A DNA stretch of 64,000 nucleotides from Streptococcus parasanguinis (GTDB taxonomy: Bacteria; Bacillota; Bacilli; Lactobacillales; Streptococcaceae). The notes under the pieces were generated by a model. It saw only the letters and a list, made by a program, of their open reading frames with translations. It did no database searches and was not told the origin of the DNA. The stretch lies in the NCBI RefSeq assembly GCF_031582885.1, contig NZ_CP133988.1, forward strand, positions 1,619,501-1,683,500, read 5' to 3'. This document shows, one piece after another, positions 19,358-28,401 of the stretch; within the stretch, counting starts at the first letter, position 1, and every line of letters starts with the position of its first letter. Made by a program: the position numbers and the translations under genes.

Positions 19358-20082
19358 AGGAAGAGCCCCTCTCTTTCTGTCGCATTTTCAGAAATCAAGT
19401 TATAGAAGATAACTGTAAGTAGTCCTTCTACAATGGCAATTGGAATTTGCGTAATTAGAAAGACTCCTAAGAACTTAATGGTTGAACCCACAAATCCAGT
19501 GGTTGGATCCGGGAAGACCAATCCAAGTTGAAGGGAAGTTGTTGCATAAGTCGCTAAATCTGCAATCATCGCACACAAGAAGAGTGAGACTGGTTTAGAT
19601 AGTTTCAAAGAACGGCTAAATTTATAAACTGCAAATCCGACAAAAGGACCTACGACTGCCATTGAAAAAGCATTGGCACCAAGGGTTGTCAACCCACCGT
19701 GGGCAAGAAGAAGAGCTTGGAACAACAAACAAATCGTTCCTAGTACACTAATAACAGATGGCCCAAACATAGCAGTTCCCAAACCAACACCGGTTGGGTG
19801 AGAGCTAGATCCTGTTACTGAAGGGATCTTCAATGAGGATAAGATAAAGATAAAGGCACCGGATAAGGCCAACATGGTTTTTGAATTTGGATCTTTTGAA
19901 ATAATCTTCTTAATTTTGATCAAACCGAAGATGAAGAATGGTAAAAATAGCAAGAACCAAACAATACACCATACTAATGGGAGATAGCCTTCCATAATGT
20001 GCATAGCAGACACAGGTTGCGGTCTAAAGATAAGTAGCAATACTAAAAGAGCAATTGCTAGCATTTTTTTACGTTGTTTCAT
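19354..20082 (-). CDS. cbiM: Cobalt ECF transporter substrate-binding membrane protein (copy A)
   Basis: This 242-residue protein is the substrate-specific S component. A cleavable leader (about residues 1-26, ending PVSA) precedes MHIMEGYLP; in CbiM the histidine right after the new N-terminal methionine coordinates the metal, so the key site is intact. About seven membrane spans follow, including the GSSSHPTGVGLGTAMFGP loop with a second conserved histidine. Copy B at 22154-22882 differs at a few residues only (for example in the leader, LAIALLVLLLIF versus IAIALLVLLIIF). Confidence 0.93.
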   Translation of the reverse strand: MKQRKKMLAIALLVLLLIFRPQPVSAMHIMEGYLPLVWCIVWFLLFLPFFIFGLIKIKKIISKDPNSKTMLALSGAFIFILSSLKIPSVTGSSSHPTGVGLGTAMFGPSVISVLGTICLLFQALLLAHGGLTTLGANAFSMAVVGPFVGFAVYKFSRSLKLSKPVSLFLCAMIADLATYATTSLQLGLVFPDPTTGFVGSTIKFLGVFLITQIPIAIVEGLLTVIFYNLISENATEREGLFL

Positions 20083-20100
20083 AATATCACTCCTTTTTCA

Positions 20101-20235
20101 TTACCCTAATGGATGTTTCTTAACCAATAGGGTTGTAAAATAATCCAATTTGTCATCGACTGTTAAGTCCGACACTCCGTACAAAATTCTTTGCTTTTCA
20201 GTAGAGGCATGACTGACTAAAAATGTTTTTTCAAT
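20101..20235 (-). pseudogene. Truncated 3' end of cbiL (duplication remnant)
   Basis: This carries the last 45 codons of cbiL, ending in the TAA at 20101-20103. It matches 22902-23036 with a few base changes. Upstream it is joined directly to a cbiP 5' fragment running in the same direction, so it has no start of its own. It is a leftover of the tandem duplication that created the second cbiMNQO. Confidence 0.9.
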
Positions 20236-20344
20236 ATGGAACGACCGTGTAGCCATCTTGCTTTAAAATACGGCACAAGCCCGCGGCAATTAAACTTTTA
20301 CCTGCATCGGAAGCTGTCCCCTGAATCATTAATGATTTTGCCAT
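20231..20344 (-). pseudogene. Truncated 5' end of cbiP (duplication remnant)
   Basis: This ORF starts at the cbiP ATG and follows cbiP for 36 codons ([18 protein letters not shown]-loop-like motif included), then reads Y and a TGA after crossing the junction at about 20236. It still overlaps the upstream cbiO copy B by 16 bp as the real cbiP does with copy A. It can make at most a 37-residue peptide and is non-functional. Confidence 0.9.
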
Positions 20345-21144
20345 AGATATCCTTCTTTCAACTGTTCAAACAGAATCTCTTCATTTTCGACTAAAGGTGT
20401 TTGGATGGCCTGATGAAGTTTGACAACCCATGGGACAGAAAGTCCAGCATCCAACAACAACTTTTCTTCCTGGAACACTTCATATTTTGTCCCTTGGGTC
20501 ATTATCTGGCCTTTTTTGATGAGGTAGGCATAGTCACAACAGTCATACATGAGATCCATGTCGTGGCTGGTAACAATAATGCTGGTTCCATTGGAAACAA
20601 GTTTTTTCATAATCATGGCCATTTGGTCCCGGCCTTTTGGATCCAGGCCTGCGGTCGGCTCGTCTAACAATAGAAAACGCGGTTTGAGCGCTAACATTCC
20701 CGCAATGGCTACTTTTTTCTTTTGGCCGTAACTCAAGTATTGCACTGGCCGGTCCTGCAACTCTTCGATGTCCATCAGTTCAATGGCTTCTTGAACCCGT
20801 TTCTCACACTCCTCTTTGGAGTAACCTAAATTCTCTAGTGCCATGCCAATATCATCTTTAGCAATGGTATAAAACAATTGCTGTTCCGGATTTTGAAACA
20901 CCATATTGACTTCTTGTCGATAGGAAAATAAATCTTTCTTTTTGTCTTGAATGAGCTGCTGATCCAAATAAACACTACCTTCTTGGGGTTTAAGCAGTTT
21001 GGTCATCACCTTCATCAAGGTAGATTTCCCTGAACCATTGGTACCAATGATCCCGGTAATTTTACCTTCCATGAACTCCATATTCACATGGTCTAAGGCT
21101 TTTAAATCATCAAACAAAACCGTAATATTCTCTAATTTCAACAT
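20329..21144 (-). CDS. cbiO: Cobalt ECF transporter ATPase (copy B)
   Basis: This 271-residue ATPase is a second full CbiO with intact Walker A (GTNGSGKS), signature (LSYGQ) and Walker B ([11 protein letters not shown]). I start it at 21144 ([11 protein letters not shown]), equal in length to copy A; the longer in-frame ORF to 21183 reads back into the end of cbiQ. It differs from copy A at several residues (KALDHVN versus [23 protein letters not shown] versus SLDNQVIQDKKKALFA). Four bases separate it from cbiQ, against three in copy A. Confidence 0.92.
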   Translation of the reverse strand: MLKLENITVLFDDLKALDHVNMEFMEGKITGIIGTNGSGKSTLMKVMTKLLKPQEGSVYLDQQLIQDKKKDLFSYRQEVNMVFQNPEQQLFYTIAKDDIGMALENLGYSKEECEKRVQEAIELMDIEELQDRPVQYLSYGQKKKVAIAGMLALKPRFLLLDEPTAGLDPKGRDQMAMIMKKLVSNGTSIIVTSHDMDLMYDCCDYAYLIKKGQIMTQGTKYEVFQEEKLLLDAGLSVPWVVKLHQAIQTPLVENEEILFEQLKEGYLWQNH

Positions 21145-21148
21145 ATTT

Positions 21149-21838
21149 TTATTCCTCCTCATCGAGTTCTTTGGCTTGCGCAAATTTCAAGGTTAAGACA
21201 TCATTTAACCGTTGATTGTCAGCCAATAATTTCACAAACAAGGTATTGGCTAATCTTCCCCAGCCAAGATAACTTTTTTTCTTATTGACAAATGAAAACT
21301 TCAAATCTAAGGTATCTCGAATGGTTAAAAATTCGATTAAGACTAGAAAGATAAAGCGATACATAAGAACGATTAATTCCATTAAGATAGCCGGCAAATG
21401 AAGGGTTTTACAAAGCTTCATCATCTGGTTAAAGGGAATGGTTAAAGCCATAAAATAGGTTGAAATTAAAGAACAGTAAATTCTCATAACAATCGGTCCA
21501 ACTTGTTTAGCAGAAGAATGAAAAACTCCTAAATAGCCATGACTTCCAACTGGAATGGCCATTAAAAACTGATGACTATTTTCACCATAGCTAATGACAA
21601 AAGTCGCCATACTTAATAAAATGAAAATAGATGGATAGCGAAACCAGCTCAAGTATTTTAAAATAGGAAGTCTAGCAATATAACACGTCAAGGGGACCAT
21701 GATAGCAATTAGTAGAATTTGTAAGGGGAGGAAACCAGAGAAAGAAATGACCATTAACAAAATATACAAACTGAACTTATGCAGTTCTGGAACTGCAGTC
21801 CAACGGTTGTTATAAGCATAGCGATCAATCACAAACAT
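21149..21838 (-). CDS. cbiQ: Cobalt ECF transporter transmembrane protein (copy B)
   Basis: This 229-residue T component is of equal length to copy A, with the same DRYAYNNRW N-terminus and RDTLDLKFSF coupling region. Substitutions relative to copy A are spread through the membrane part (for example GVFHSSAKQVGPIVMRIY versus GIFHASAKQVLPIMMRIY). No frameshift or stop is seen, so both copies look functional. Confidence 0.92.
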   Translation of the reverse strand: MFVIDRYAYNNRWTAVPELHKFSLYILLMVISFSGFLPLQILLIAIMVPLTCYIARLPILKYLSWFRYPSIFILLSMATFVISYGENSHQFLMAIPVGSHGYLGVFHSSAKQVGPIVMRIYCSLISTYFMALTIPFNQMMKLCKTLHLPAILMELIVLMYRFIFLVLIEFLTIRDTLDLKFSFVNKKKSYLGWGRLANTLFVKLLADNQRLNDVLTLKFAQAKELDEEE

Positions 21839-21872
21839 AGTTTCCTCCCATACAAATACTTACTAAACTAAA

Positions 21873-22157
21873 TTATTTTTCTTGATGTTTTTTCCCTCTT
21901 TGGTAACCGATGACATAAAAGATAATTCCAGCACCGATACTACCTTGAAGGGTAAAGAGCAAGCTTTCAACTTCTGATCCTGGTGGTTCAAACAAAGGTG
22001 AGAACCATGGTTTATAGTCCTTTTGAATGGTCGAAATAGCATTTTCTGCAGCATCATCCGTACCACTATATTCTACTCCCTTAGGAGCAAATAAGAAAGC
22101 ACCGACAATAATCACAACAATGGCAGCTAATAACAAAAGATTTTTTTGTTTTTTCAT
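21873..22157 (-). CDS. cbiN: Cobalt transport accessory protein (copy B)
   Basis: This 94-residue protein is identical to copy A. Two membrane segments flank an extracytoplasmic loop. It overlaps cbiM copy B by 4 bp and lies 34 bp before cbiQ copy B. The near-absence of base differences, when cbiQ and cbiO have drifted, points to recent sequence conversion between the copies. Confidence 0.92.
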   Translation of the reverse strand: MKKQKNLLLLAAIVVIIVGAFLFAPKGVEYSGTDDAAENAISTIQKDYKPWFSPLFEPPGSEVESLLFTLQGSIGAGIIFYVIGYQRGKKHQEK

Positions 22158-22882
22158 AGGAAGAGCCCCTCTCTTTCTGTCGCATTTTCAGAAATCAAGT
22201 TATAGAAGATAACTGTAAGTAGTCCTTCTACAATGGCAATTGGAATTTGCGTAATTAGAAAGACTCCTAAGAACTTAATGGTTGAACCCACAAATCCAGT
22301 GGTTGGATCCGGGAAGACCAATCCAAGTTGAAGGGAAGTTGTGGCATAAGTCGCTAAATCTGCAATCATCGCACACAAGAAGAGTGAGACTGGTTTAGAT
22401 AGTTTCAAAGAACGGCTAAATTTATAAACTGCAAATCCGACAAAAGGACCTACGACTGCCATTGAAAAAGCATTGGCACCAAGGGTTGTCAACCCACCGT
22501 GGGCAAGAAGAAGAGCTTGGAACAACAAACAAATCGTTCCTAGTACACTAATAACAGATGGCCCAAACATAGCAGTTCCCAAACCAACACCGGTTGGGTG
22601 AGAGCTAGATCCTGTTACTGAAGGGATCTTCAATGAGGATAAGATAAAGATAAAGGCACCGGATAAGGCCAACATGGTTTTTGAATTTGGATCTTTTGAA
22701 ATAATCTTCTTAATTTTGATCAAACCTAAAATGAAGAATGGTAAAAATAGTAAGAACCAGACAATACACCATACCAAAGGGAGATACCCTTCCATAATGT
22801 GCATAGCAGATACAGGTTGAGGTCTAAAGATGATTAGCAATACTAAAAGAGCAATTGCTATCATTTTTTTACGTTGTTTCAT
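22154..22882 (-). CDS. cbiM: Cobalt ECF transporter substrate-binding membrane protein (copy B)
   Basis: This 242-residue S component retains the leader and the metal-binding MHIMEGYLP N-terminus. It lies 19 bp after cbiL. Most of the coding sequence matches copy A almost perfectly; the differences cluster in the first 60 codons (FFILGLI versus FFIFGLI and several silent changes). It is the ancestral neighbour of cbiL, since cbiL is intact only here. Confidence 0.93.
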   Translation of the reverse strand: MKQRKKMIAIALLVLLIIFRPQPVSAMHIMEGYLPLVWCIVWFLLFLPFFILGLIKIKKIISKDPNSKTMLALSGAFIFILSSLKIPSVTGSSSHPTGVGLGTAMFGPSVISVLGTICLLFQALLLAHGGLTTLGANAFSMAVVGPFVGFAVYKFSRSLKLSKPVSLFLCAMIADLATYATTSLQLGLVFPDPTTGFVGSTIKFLGVFLITQIPIAIVEGLLTVIFYNLISENATEREGLFL

Positions 22883-22901
22883 AATATCACTCCTTTTTTC
22901 A

Positions 22902-23606
22902 TTACCCTAATGGATGTTTCTTGACCAATAGGGTTGTAAAATAATCCAATTTGTCATCGACTGTTAAGTCCGATACTCCGTACAAAATTCTTTGCTTTTC
23001 AGTAGAGGCATGACTGACTAAAAATGTTTTTTCAATCAGGTCGTACTTCTCCAACAAGGGAAGAATCACATCCAAATGATTGGCCACTTTCATAATCACA
23101 ACTGTATCATGAATCGCTAGTGCTTGGTCAATCTTATCCGCATCTGCTGTAGCAGGAACAACTGCAAAGGACTCTTCATCCATGGTCAATGGTTGCCCCA
23201 AGACAGAAGCCATGCTACCAAATGAGGTAATTCCAGGAATCGTTTGGGTATCAATGCTATTCCCAATTAATCTCAAGAGGTAACTATAGGTACTATAGAC
23301 CATCGGATCCCCTAAAGTGATAAAGCCAACATTCTTCCCAGCTTTTACATCTTCTACAATTTCAGCAGCAATTTGTTCCCATTGAGGTTCCTTCTTTTCT
23401 AAGGAACGAACCATTGGAAAGTGGCGTTGTTTAATCTCTAGATGATCACTGACATAGGGACTCGCAATCGTCAATGCCACACTCTTGGAACCGCGTTTGG
23501 CTTCAGGAGTGTACAAAATATCCAATGTTTGCAGAATATTTTTGGCTTTAACGGTTACGAGTTCACTGTCTCCTGGACCAATCCCAATACCGTAAAATGT
23601 TGCCAT
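22902..23606 (-). CDS. cbiL: Cobalt-factor II / precorrin-2 C20-methyltransferase
   Basis: This 234-residue SAM-dependent methylase adds the C20 methyl group to cobalt-factor II. The N-terminal GIGIGPGDSELVTVKA motif and the FITLGDPMVYSTYSYL segment are typical of tetrapyrrole methylases of the CbiL/CobI branch. It starts 10 bp after cbiK. Its last 45 codons are duplicated at 20101-20235. Confidence 0.94.
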   Translation of the reverse strand: MATFYGIGIGPGDSELVTVKAKNILQTLDILYTPEAKRGSKSVALTIASPYVSDHLEIKQRHFPMVRSLEKKEPQWEQIAAEIVEDVKAGKNVGFITLGDPMVYSTYSYLLRLIGNSIDTQTIPGITSFGSMASVLGQPLTMDEESFAVVPATADADKIDQALAIHDTVVIMKVANHLDVILPLLEKYDLIEKTFLVSHASTEKQRILYGVSDLTVDDKLDYFTTLLVKKHPLG

Positions 23607-23616
23607 TTTAGACCTC

Positions 23617-24384
23617 CTATTTAATAATCTTTTCTAAGTGTTGAACATAGAGTTCTTGAACACTTGGGTATTCACCAAGTCCAATCAAGTGTGTCTCTAC
23701 TTGGTAGCCTTTTTCTGTAAAGAAGTGTTTCCATGATCCTTCTTCATCCGAACACAAATCATTGGTAGCATGATCGCCAGCCACTAACATAAAGGGAGCA
23801 AGATGAACTTTTTTAACGCCTTTAGCTTCCAGACGTTTTTCGAGTAACTCTACCGGAGGATAAGACTCGACACAGCCGATATAGACAGCTTCATCCGTCA
23901 ACATATGATCCAAAGCGGCGTAGGCAGTAAAGGCATAATGCTGACTACCATGTCCCATAAGGATGGTAGCTTCGTCTACATCATCATTATTGTATTCTTT
24001 TACAAGAATATTTGCAACATTTTCATAATCTTCTTCACTAAAAAGAAGAGGTTTCCCGATTTTTAGAAGTTCAAAATCTTCTTTAAACTGGTTGGCTTGG
24101 TGAACCACTTTTTCATACTCACTTCCCAAGATAATGTGGAGTGGTTGAATATAAACTTCCTTGACACCATCCTTTTTCAATTGTTCCAATAATTGGTTCA
24201 CAGTTGGAACTGAGATTCCTTCATTTTCTTTAATGCGCTTAATGACAACATTTGAAGTGAAGGCACGGTGGACCTGAAAATCTGGGAACCGCCGTTGGAT
24301 CGTCTCTTCACAGGCTTGAATGGTTTTCTTACGAGTTTCGGGATAGGTGGTCCCGAAACTAACGACAATAATCGCTTTACTCAT
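23617..24384 (-). CDS. cbiK: Sirohydrochlorin cobaltochelatase, CbiK type
   Basis: This 255-residue ATP-independent chelatase inserts cobalt into sirohydrochlorin, committing it to the anaerobic (cobalt-early) route. It begins KAIIVVSFGTTYPETRKKTI; the metal-binding/catalytic histidines are visible in YIQPLHIILGSEY and in LMGHGSQHYAF (CbiK uses two histidines, about 145 and 207 in the Salmonella enzyme). I start at 24384, where ATG follows AGAAGGGAAAG; the longer ORF lies inside cobA. It overlaps cobA by 8 bp. It is cytoplasmic (no leader), unlike the exported CbiK of Desulfovibrio. Confidence 0.93.
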   Translation of the reverse strand: MSKAIIVVSFGTTYPETRKKTIQACEETIQRRFPDFQVHRAFTSNVVIKRIKENEGISVPTVNQLLEQLKKDGVKEVYIQPLHIILGSEYEKVVHQANQFKEDFELLKIGKPLLFSEEDYENVANILVKEYNNDDVDEATILMGHGSQHYAFTAYAALDHMLTDEAVYIGCVESYPPVELLEKRLEAKGVKKVHLAPFMLVAGDHATNDLCSDEEGSWKHFFTEKGYQVETHLIGLGEYPSVQELYVQHLEKIIK

Positions 24385-25837
24385 TTTCACTTTCCCTTCT
24401 AAAAAAAGTTTGGCAAGCTTCACAAACCGATTTTAAGGTTCTTTCTTCTGTTTCAATCAACTGATGATAGCCAGCTTTTTCCAATACAGATCTAGTATTG
24501 TCTCCCATAATGACAATCGGTTTCTCTTTCCAATTCTCTTGGGTTTTCTCTGCCATCAACACAAAGTGGTAAGCTGCAGCAGAGTTTGGCAAACAGATCA
24601 GCTGGATATCCTCTGCATGATAAGAGAATGATTCATTTTCAAAGGCCACAGTATGAGTGGTGTGGATCGGGAAGTTCAAAACTTCTGCTACTGCTTTTTC
24701 CTTAATATCAGAAGTGAGAATGATCCAGTTTCCTTCTTGCTCACTCATCCGTTTCACAAAATTCTCTTCTGCAACATCATTGATTTGATCATAGAGGCGA
24801 ATTCCTGCTTCTTTAATGGTCTTGATGGTATGATGTCCACTTGCTACAATCTTCAGATGACTGAGACTCCGAATATCCAGATATTCTTGTTGCAAATAGG
24901 CAACAAAGAAGTTCCAAGAGCTTGGGTCTGTCACTACTAAACCGTCAATGTCAGAAAGTTGAGGAAGTTGCAGTTCTTTTGCAAGCATTTTACTTGGTGA
25001 CTGAAAAGCATACACTGTCGCCCCAGCATCCTTCAACAGTTTAGGAAGCTTGGCATTAGGAGTTTCTTGCACCAAAACGGTTCGACCGAACAAAGGCAGT
25101 TTTTCATGGTAGTTCAATTCCTCACGGAAAGCAACAACGTCCCCAATCACAATCAAACTTGGTGCTTTCATCTGGTGTTTTTCAGCCAGTTCAACAATGG
25201 TCTCTAATTTTCCATCGATCGAGCGTTGTTGAGGATGAGTAGCCCATTCGATAATCGCAACCGGAGTTTCCTTATCGTAACCACGAACCATCAATTCTTC
25301 ACAAATGGTCTGCAAGTTTTTCATTCCCATAAGGAAGACTAAAGTTCCTTTTAAGTGGGAAATCGCATCCCAGTTCAATGCTTCACTGGCATCTTGTAGA
25401 TGGCCAGTAAAGACATGGAAGCTAGTCGCGATATTTCTAAAGGTCATGGGAATACCTGCATAGGCAAGGCCTGCTATAGCTGAGGTAATTCCTGGTACAA
25501 CTTCAAAGGGAATCCCTTCTTGAATAAGAGTTTGAGCTTCCTCTCCTCCTCGGCCAAAGATATAGGGATCGCCACTTTTTAGGCGAACAACTTTTTTCCC
25601 TTCTTTGGCTTTTGCAACCAAGACTTCTTCAATTTTTTCTTGAGAAACACAAGGTTGATTAGGAATCTTACCAACATAGATCTTTTCACAGTTCGCTTTT
25701 GTGTAGGACAGAAGCATAGGATTTACTAAGCGGTCATAGATGAGAACATCCGCTTCTTCAAGTCTCCGTGCTCCTTTAAGAGAGATTAATTCTTCATCTC
25801 CTGGACCCGCACCTACTAAACTAACAAAGCCGCTCAT
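24377..25837 (-). CDS. cobA: Uroporphyrinogen-III C-methyltransferase fused to a HemD-like domain
   Basis: This 486-residue fusion has residues 1 to about 240 as the SUMT/CobA methylase that makes precorrin-2: LVGAGPGDEELISLKGARRL (6-25), RLKSGDPYIFGRGGEEAQTL and PVVPGITSAIAG-type segments are clear. Residues about 245-480 resemble uroporphyrinogen-III synthase (GRTVLVQETPNAKLPKLL, VVTDPSSWNFF, a SGHHTIKTIKEAG segment), but this half is weakly conserved. CobA-HemD fusions are known in Firmicutes. A separate hemD exists at 12135, so one of the two activities may be redundant or altered. It overlaps cbiJ and cbiK. Confidence 0.92.
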   Translation of the reverse strand: MSGFVSLVGAGPGDEELISLKGARRLEEADVLIYDRLVNPMLLSYTKANCEKIYVGKIPNQPCVSQEKIEEVLVAKAKEGKKVVRLKSGDPYIFGRGGEEAQTLIQEGIPFEVVPGITSAIAGLAYAGIPMTFRNIATSFHVFTGHLQDASEALNWDAISHLKGTLVFLMGMKNLQTICEELMVRGYDKETPVAIIEWATHPQQRSIDGKLETIVELAEKHQMKAPSLIVIGDVVAFREELNYHEKLPLFGRTVLVQETPNAKLPKLLKDAGATVYAFQSPSKMLAKELQLPQLSDIDGLVVTDPSSWNFFVAYLQQEYLDIRSLSHLKIVASGHHTIKTIKEAGIRLYDQINDVAEENFVKRMSEQEGNWIILTSDIKEKAVAEVLNFPIHTTHTVAFENESFSYHAEDIQLICLPNSAAAYHFVLMAEKTQENWKEKPIVIMGDNTRSVLEKAGYHQLIETEERTLKSVCEACQTFFRRESENE

Positions 25838-26595
25838 CCATTCACCTCTTTCTTTAAATGAGTTTCCAATTCCTCAATAGTTGACACTACTTTAGGATAG
25901 TTGACAATAGGTCGTGAAATAATCACACAATCCATTCCAAGTTCTTGACAGCCTTCGATTTTTTCTCGAATCCCACCAATACTTCCACTTTCTTTGGAAA
26001 CAAACACTTCCGCTTTGGAGCGAGCCAGCAATTGCTTGTTGCACTCTTTAGAGAAAGGAGCCTTGATAGCATCAATTTGATCCGGAACAAGTCCCAACTC
26101 TTCACAACCTTTTAGAACTTCCGAAGTTGGAAGAACACGAACCACAATACGCGACTCTGGTAAACCATGAACAAAAAGTGGCAAGGTTTTGCTTCCAGTT
26201 CCTAAATAGACTGTTTTATACTCTTTCTCTTTGATGTATTCAATGGCTTCTTCTGTCGAATGGACAACGGTAGCACCCGATAAGTCGATGGTAGCTTGTC
26301 GTTCAAAGCGCACATATGGAATTCCAGCCTGATTCGCTGCTTTCATCGCTTCTTGAGAGACAATATCCGCAAAGGGATGCGAAGCATCAATAATTTCATC
26401 AACGTCATTCTCTTTGATGAAAGCAACCATTTGGTCAGCTGTCATTCTTCCTTGGACCACGTCCTGCCCAAATTTAGAAGCTAAATGGCGGCCATAATCC
26501 GACACAACAGAGGTAGTCACTGGGATATTCTTTTGCGAGAGGAATTCAAGAATCTCTGTACTTTCAGCTGTTCCACCGAAAAGTAGTTTTATCAT
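25834..26595 (-). CDS. cbiJ: Cobalt-precorrin-6A reductase
   Basis: This 253-residue NADH-dependent reductase of cobalt-precorrin-6A belongs to the CbiJ/CobK family. It starts IKLLFGGTAESTEILEFL and has IIDASHPFADIVSQEAM (about 75-91), both diagnostic for the family, as is VYLGTGSKTLPLF. It overlaps cbiH and cobA by 4 bp each, so translation is probably coupled through the whole block. Confidence 0.94.
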   Translation of the reverse strand: MIKLLFGGTAESTEILEFLSQKNIPVTTSVVSDYGRHLASKFGQDVVQGRMTADQMVAFIKENDVDEIIDASHPFADIVSQEAMKAANQAGIPYVRFERQATIDLSGATVVHSTEEAIEYIKEKEYKTVYLGTGSKTLPLFVHGLPESRIVVRVLPTSEVLKGCEELGLVPDQIDAIKAPFSKECNKQLLARSKAEVFVSKESGSIGGIREKIEGCQELGMDCVIISRPIVNYPKVVSTIEELETHLKKEVNG

Positions 26596-27317
26596 AGTGT
26601 ATATCCTCGAGGTGTGATCATGCGACCATTTTTCACATAAGTCTCTTTGTTTCCAACAATGACAATTGTAGTCATGTCTACAAGAGTTTCATCTAAGTCT
26701 TCAATCGTAGTAAGCACAATTTGTTCTTCCTTACGTCCGATATCCTTACCGATACCGACAATTGTATCTTTGGCTTTGTATTCAGACATAATTTCAAGCG
26801 CTCTTGCTAAGTGCTCTGGACGACCTTTACTTCTTGGATTGTATAAACAAACAACAAAGTCACCTTGTGCTGCTGCATGAAGACGTTTTTCAATCATTTC
26901 CCATGGAGTCATCAAGTCACTAAGTGAAATATGACAGAAGTCGTTCATGAGAGGTGCTCCCATCACTGCAGCTGCTCCAAGGCTTGCTGTAATTCCTGGT
27001 ACAACCTTTACTTCAATCGTATCGTTTTCTTCTAATAACTCGAGGATCAAACCAGCCATCCCATAGACACCGGCATCCCCACTCGAAACGACCCCAACAT
27101 TTTTTCCAGTTTCATGAGCGAGATCAATGGCTTTTTGACAGCGTTCAATTTCATGACGCATACCAGTTGCAACCATTTCTTTATCTTTTACAAGATCTTT
27201 GATCAAACGCATGTAGGTAGAATACCCTACAATAATTTCACAATCCTTGATTGCTTCCAATGCCTCTTGAGACATCAATTCTTCTTTACCTGGGCCAAGT
27301 CCAATAACGTATAACAT
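26592..27317 (-). CDS. cbiH: Cobalt-precorrin-3 (precorrin-3B) C17-methyltransferase
   Basis: This 241-residue methylase catalyses C17 methylation and ring contraction. Features are LYVIGLGPGKEELMS at the N-terminus, VGVVSSGDAGVYGMAGLILEL (about 92-112) and VCLYNPRSKGRPEHLARALEI, which marks the CbiH/CobJ family. It lacks the C-terminal Fe-S extension found in the bifunctional CbiH60. It lies 25 bp after cbiG. Confidence 0.94.
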   Translation of the reverse strand: MLYVIGLGPGKEELMSQEALEAIKDCEIIVGYSTYMRLIKDLVKDKEMVATGMRHEIERCQKAIDLAHETGKNVGVVSSGDAGVYGMAGLILELLEENDTIEVKVVPGITASLGAAAVMGAPLMNDFCHISLSDLMTPWEMIEKRLHAAAQGDFVVCLYNPRSKGRPEHLARALEIMSEYKAKDTIVGIGKDIGRKEEQIVLTTIEDLDETLVDMTTIVIVGNKETYVKNGRMITPRGYTL

Positions 27318-27342
27318 ATGTATTTCTCCTTAAATCTAATAT

Positions 27343-28401
27343 TTAATAATTGTTAACTAATTTACCAAGTGCAAATGTTGCTCCATTTTGTGCGAACCGT
27401 TGGGTCAGCACATTTCCTTTACTTGCAAGGTCCGCGCTAGCAAGCGCCACACTTCCAACCCCAACAGTCTTCTTAACAAATTCCGATTGCGGATATTTAT
27501 CCGCCACCACTAGCAGTTCCTCCTTAGAGTAGGTTTGGAAAGGACAGTCAAGGTGTTGGGCTAATTCTAGTATCGCCTGTTCATTTTTTTTGACATCAAT
27601 ACTAGCAATTTTTGCGATTTCTGAACCGGAGATTCCCTCTTGTTCACAAAATGCATGAAAAGATTCCATAAAAGTGGAAGGTGGAAGATCCTTCTTTGCC
27701 CCAACTCCTAAAACATAGGGTTTTGGATGAATCAGGGCTACCACTTCTTCGTCAACCTCAACTGCTTGAGAGGTCAACCAAATAAATGGGCTCTTATTAG
27801 CAAGGACTTCCTGAATCTGATTTTCTTCAATGACTGTTAGCCCTCTCAGGTCAGAAACCCAAGGCTTTTCTTGATAAAAATAGACACAGTCCTTATTCGC
27901 TAAATAAGAATTGAATACTTTCACTAAGTGGCGCAATTCTTCCCGCCACCCATTTACTTCTTTCGCAATATTATCCAAGGCTACAACATTTTGAGTATCT
28001 GTTGCAGTCGTGATCACTGGATTTGAATCTAATAATTCAGCGATTTTAAGTGTAACTTGATTGGCACCACCTAAGTGACCACTCAATAAACTAATCACAT
28101 GATTAGCTTTTTCATCCATAACGATCACAGCAGGATCTGTTGTTTTGTCTTTAATAACAGGAGCAATGCCTCTGACAACCGCACCAATCGCCATGATACA
28201 AATTAAGACATCCACCTCTTGGAATACCGTCCGAAGTCCTTCAATGACACGTCCTTCAATCGGTACTGTCCGAGAGTCAGCGATTTTCACAGTAGTATAG
28301 ACCGGACAATCAATCCCAAGTTTTTCCTTGAGCTCTAGTCCGAGATTTTTTGCGTTGTTAGTAACCGCCACAATGGCGTAACGAGGGGAATCATTTAGCA
28401 T
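27343..28401 (-). CDS. cbiG: Cobalt-precorrin-5A hydrolase
   Basis: This 352-residue protein opens the delta-lactone of cobalt-precorrin-5A, releasing acetaldehyde. The N-terminal, central ([37 protein letters not shown]) and C-terminal ([22 protein letters not shown]) regions of full-length CbiG are all present. It overlaps cbiF by 11 bp. Confidence 0.94.
   Translation of the reverse strand: MLNDSPRYAIVAVTNNAKNLGLELKEKLGIDCPVYTTVKIADSRTVPIEGRVIEGLRTVFQEVDVLICIMAIGAVVRGIAPVIKDKTTDPAVIVMDEKANHVISLLSGHLGGANQVTLKIAELLDSNPVITTATDTQNVVALDNIAKEVNGWREELRHLVKVFNSYLANKDCVYFYQEKPWVSDLRGLTVIEENQIQEVLANKSPFIWLTSQAVEVDEEVVALIHPKPYVLGVGAKKDLPPSTFMESFHAFCEQEGISGSEIAKIASIDVKKNEQAILELAQHLDCPFQTYSKEELLVVADKYPQSEFVKKTVGVGSVALASADLASKGNVLTQRFAQNGATFALGKLVNNY

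Larger units (their letters stand above)
17439..20235 (-). repeat. Tandem duplication, left copy (cbiP 5' end - cbiO - cbiQ - cbiN - cbiM - cbiL 3' end)
   Basis: This block repeats at 20238-23036 with an offset of 2799-2801 bp. It runs from inside the 5' part of cbiP through cbiO, cbiQ, cbiN and cbiM into the last 45 codons of cbiL. The copies differ by one-base indels between cbiQ and cbiO and upstream of cbiM. Divergence is uneven: cbiO, cbiQ and the 5' end of cbiM show scattered differences, while about 18995-19920 is almost identical to its partner. Confidence 0.93.
20238..23036 (-). repeat. Tandem duplication, right copy (cbiP fragment - cbiO - cbiQ - cbiN - cbiM - cbiL 3' part)
   Basis: This is the partner of 17439-20235. 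The homology starts at the GGAAC shared with 17439 and ends at TTCAAT, shared between 20230-20235 and 23031-23036. Only two bases separate the two repeats at the junction (20236-20237) and no long direct repeat is visible there, so the original event looks like a short-homology or illegitimate recombination. Confidence 0.92.

Noticed and set aside
21145..21183. N-terminal extension of cbiO copy B
   Set aside because: It lies in the end of cbiQ; copy A starts at the equivalent of 21144.
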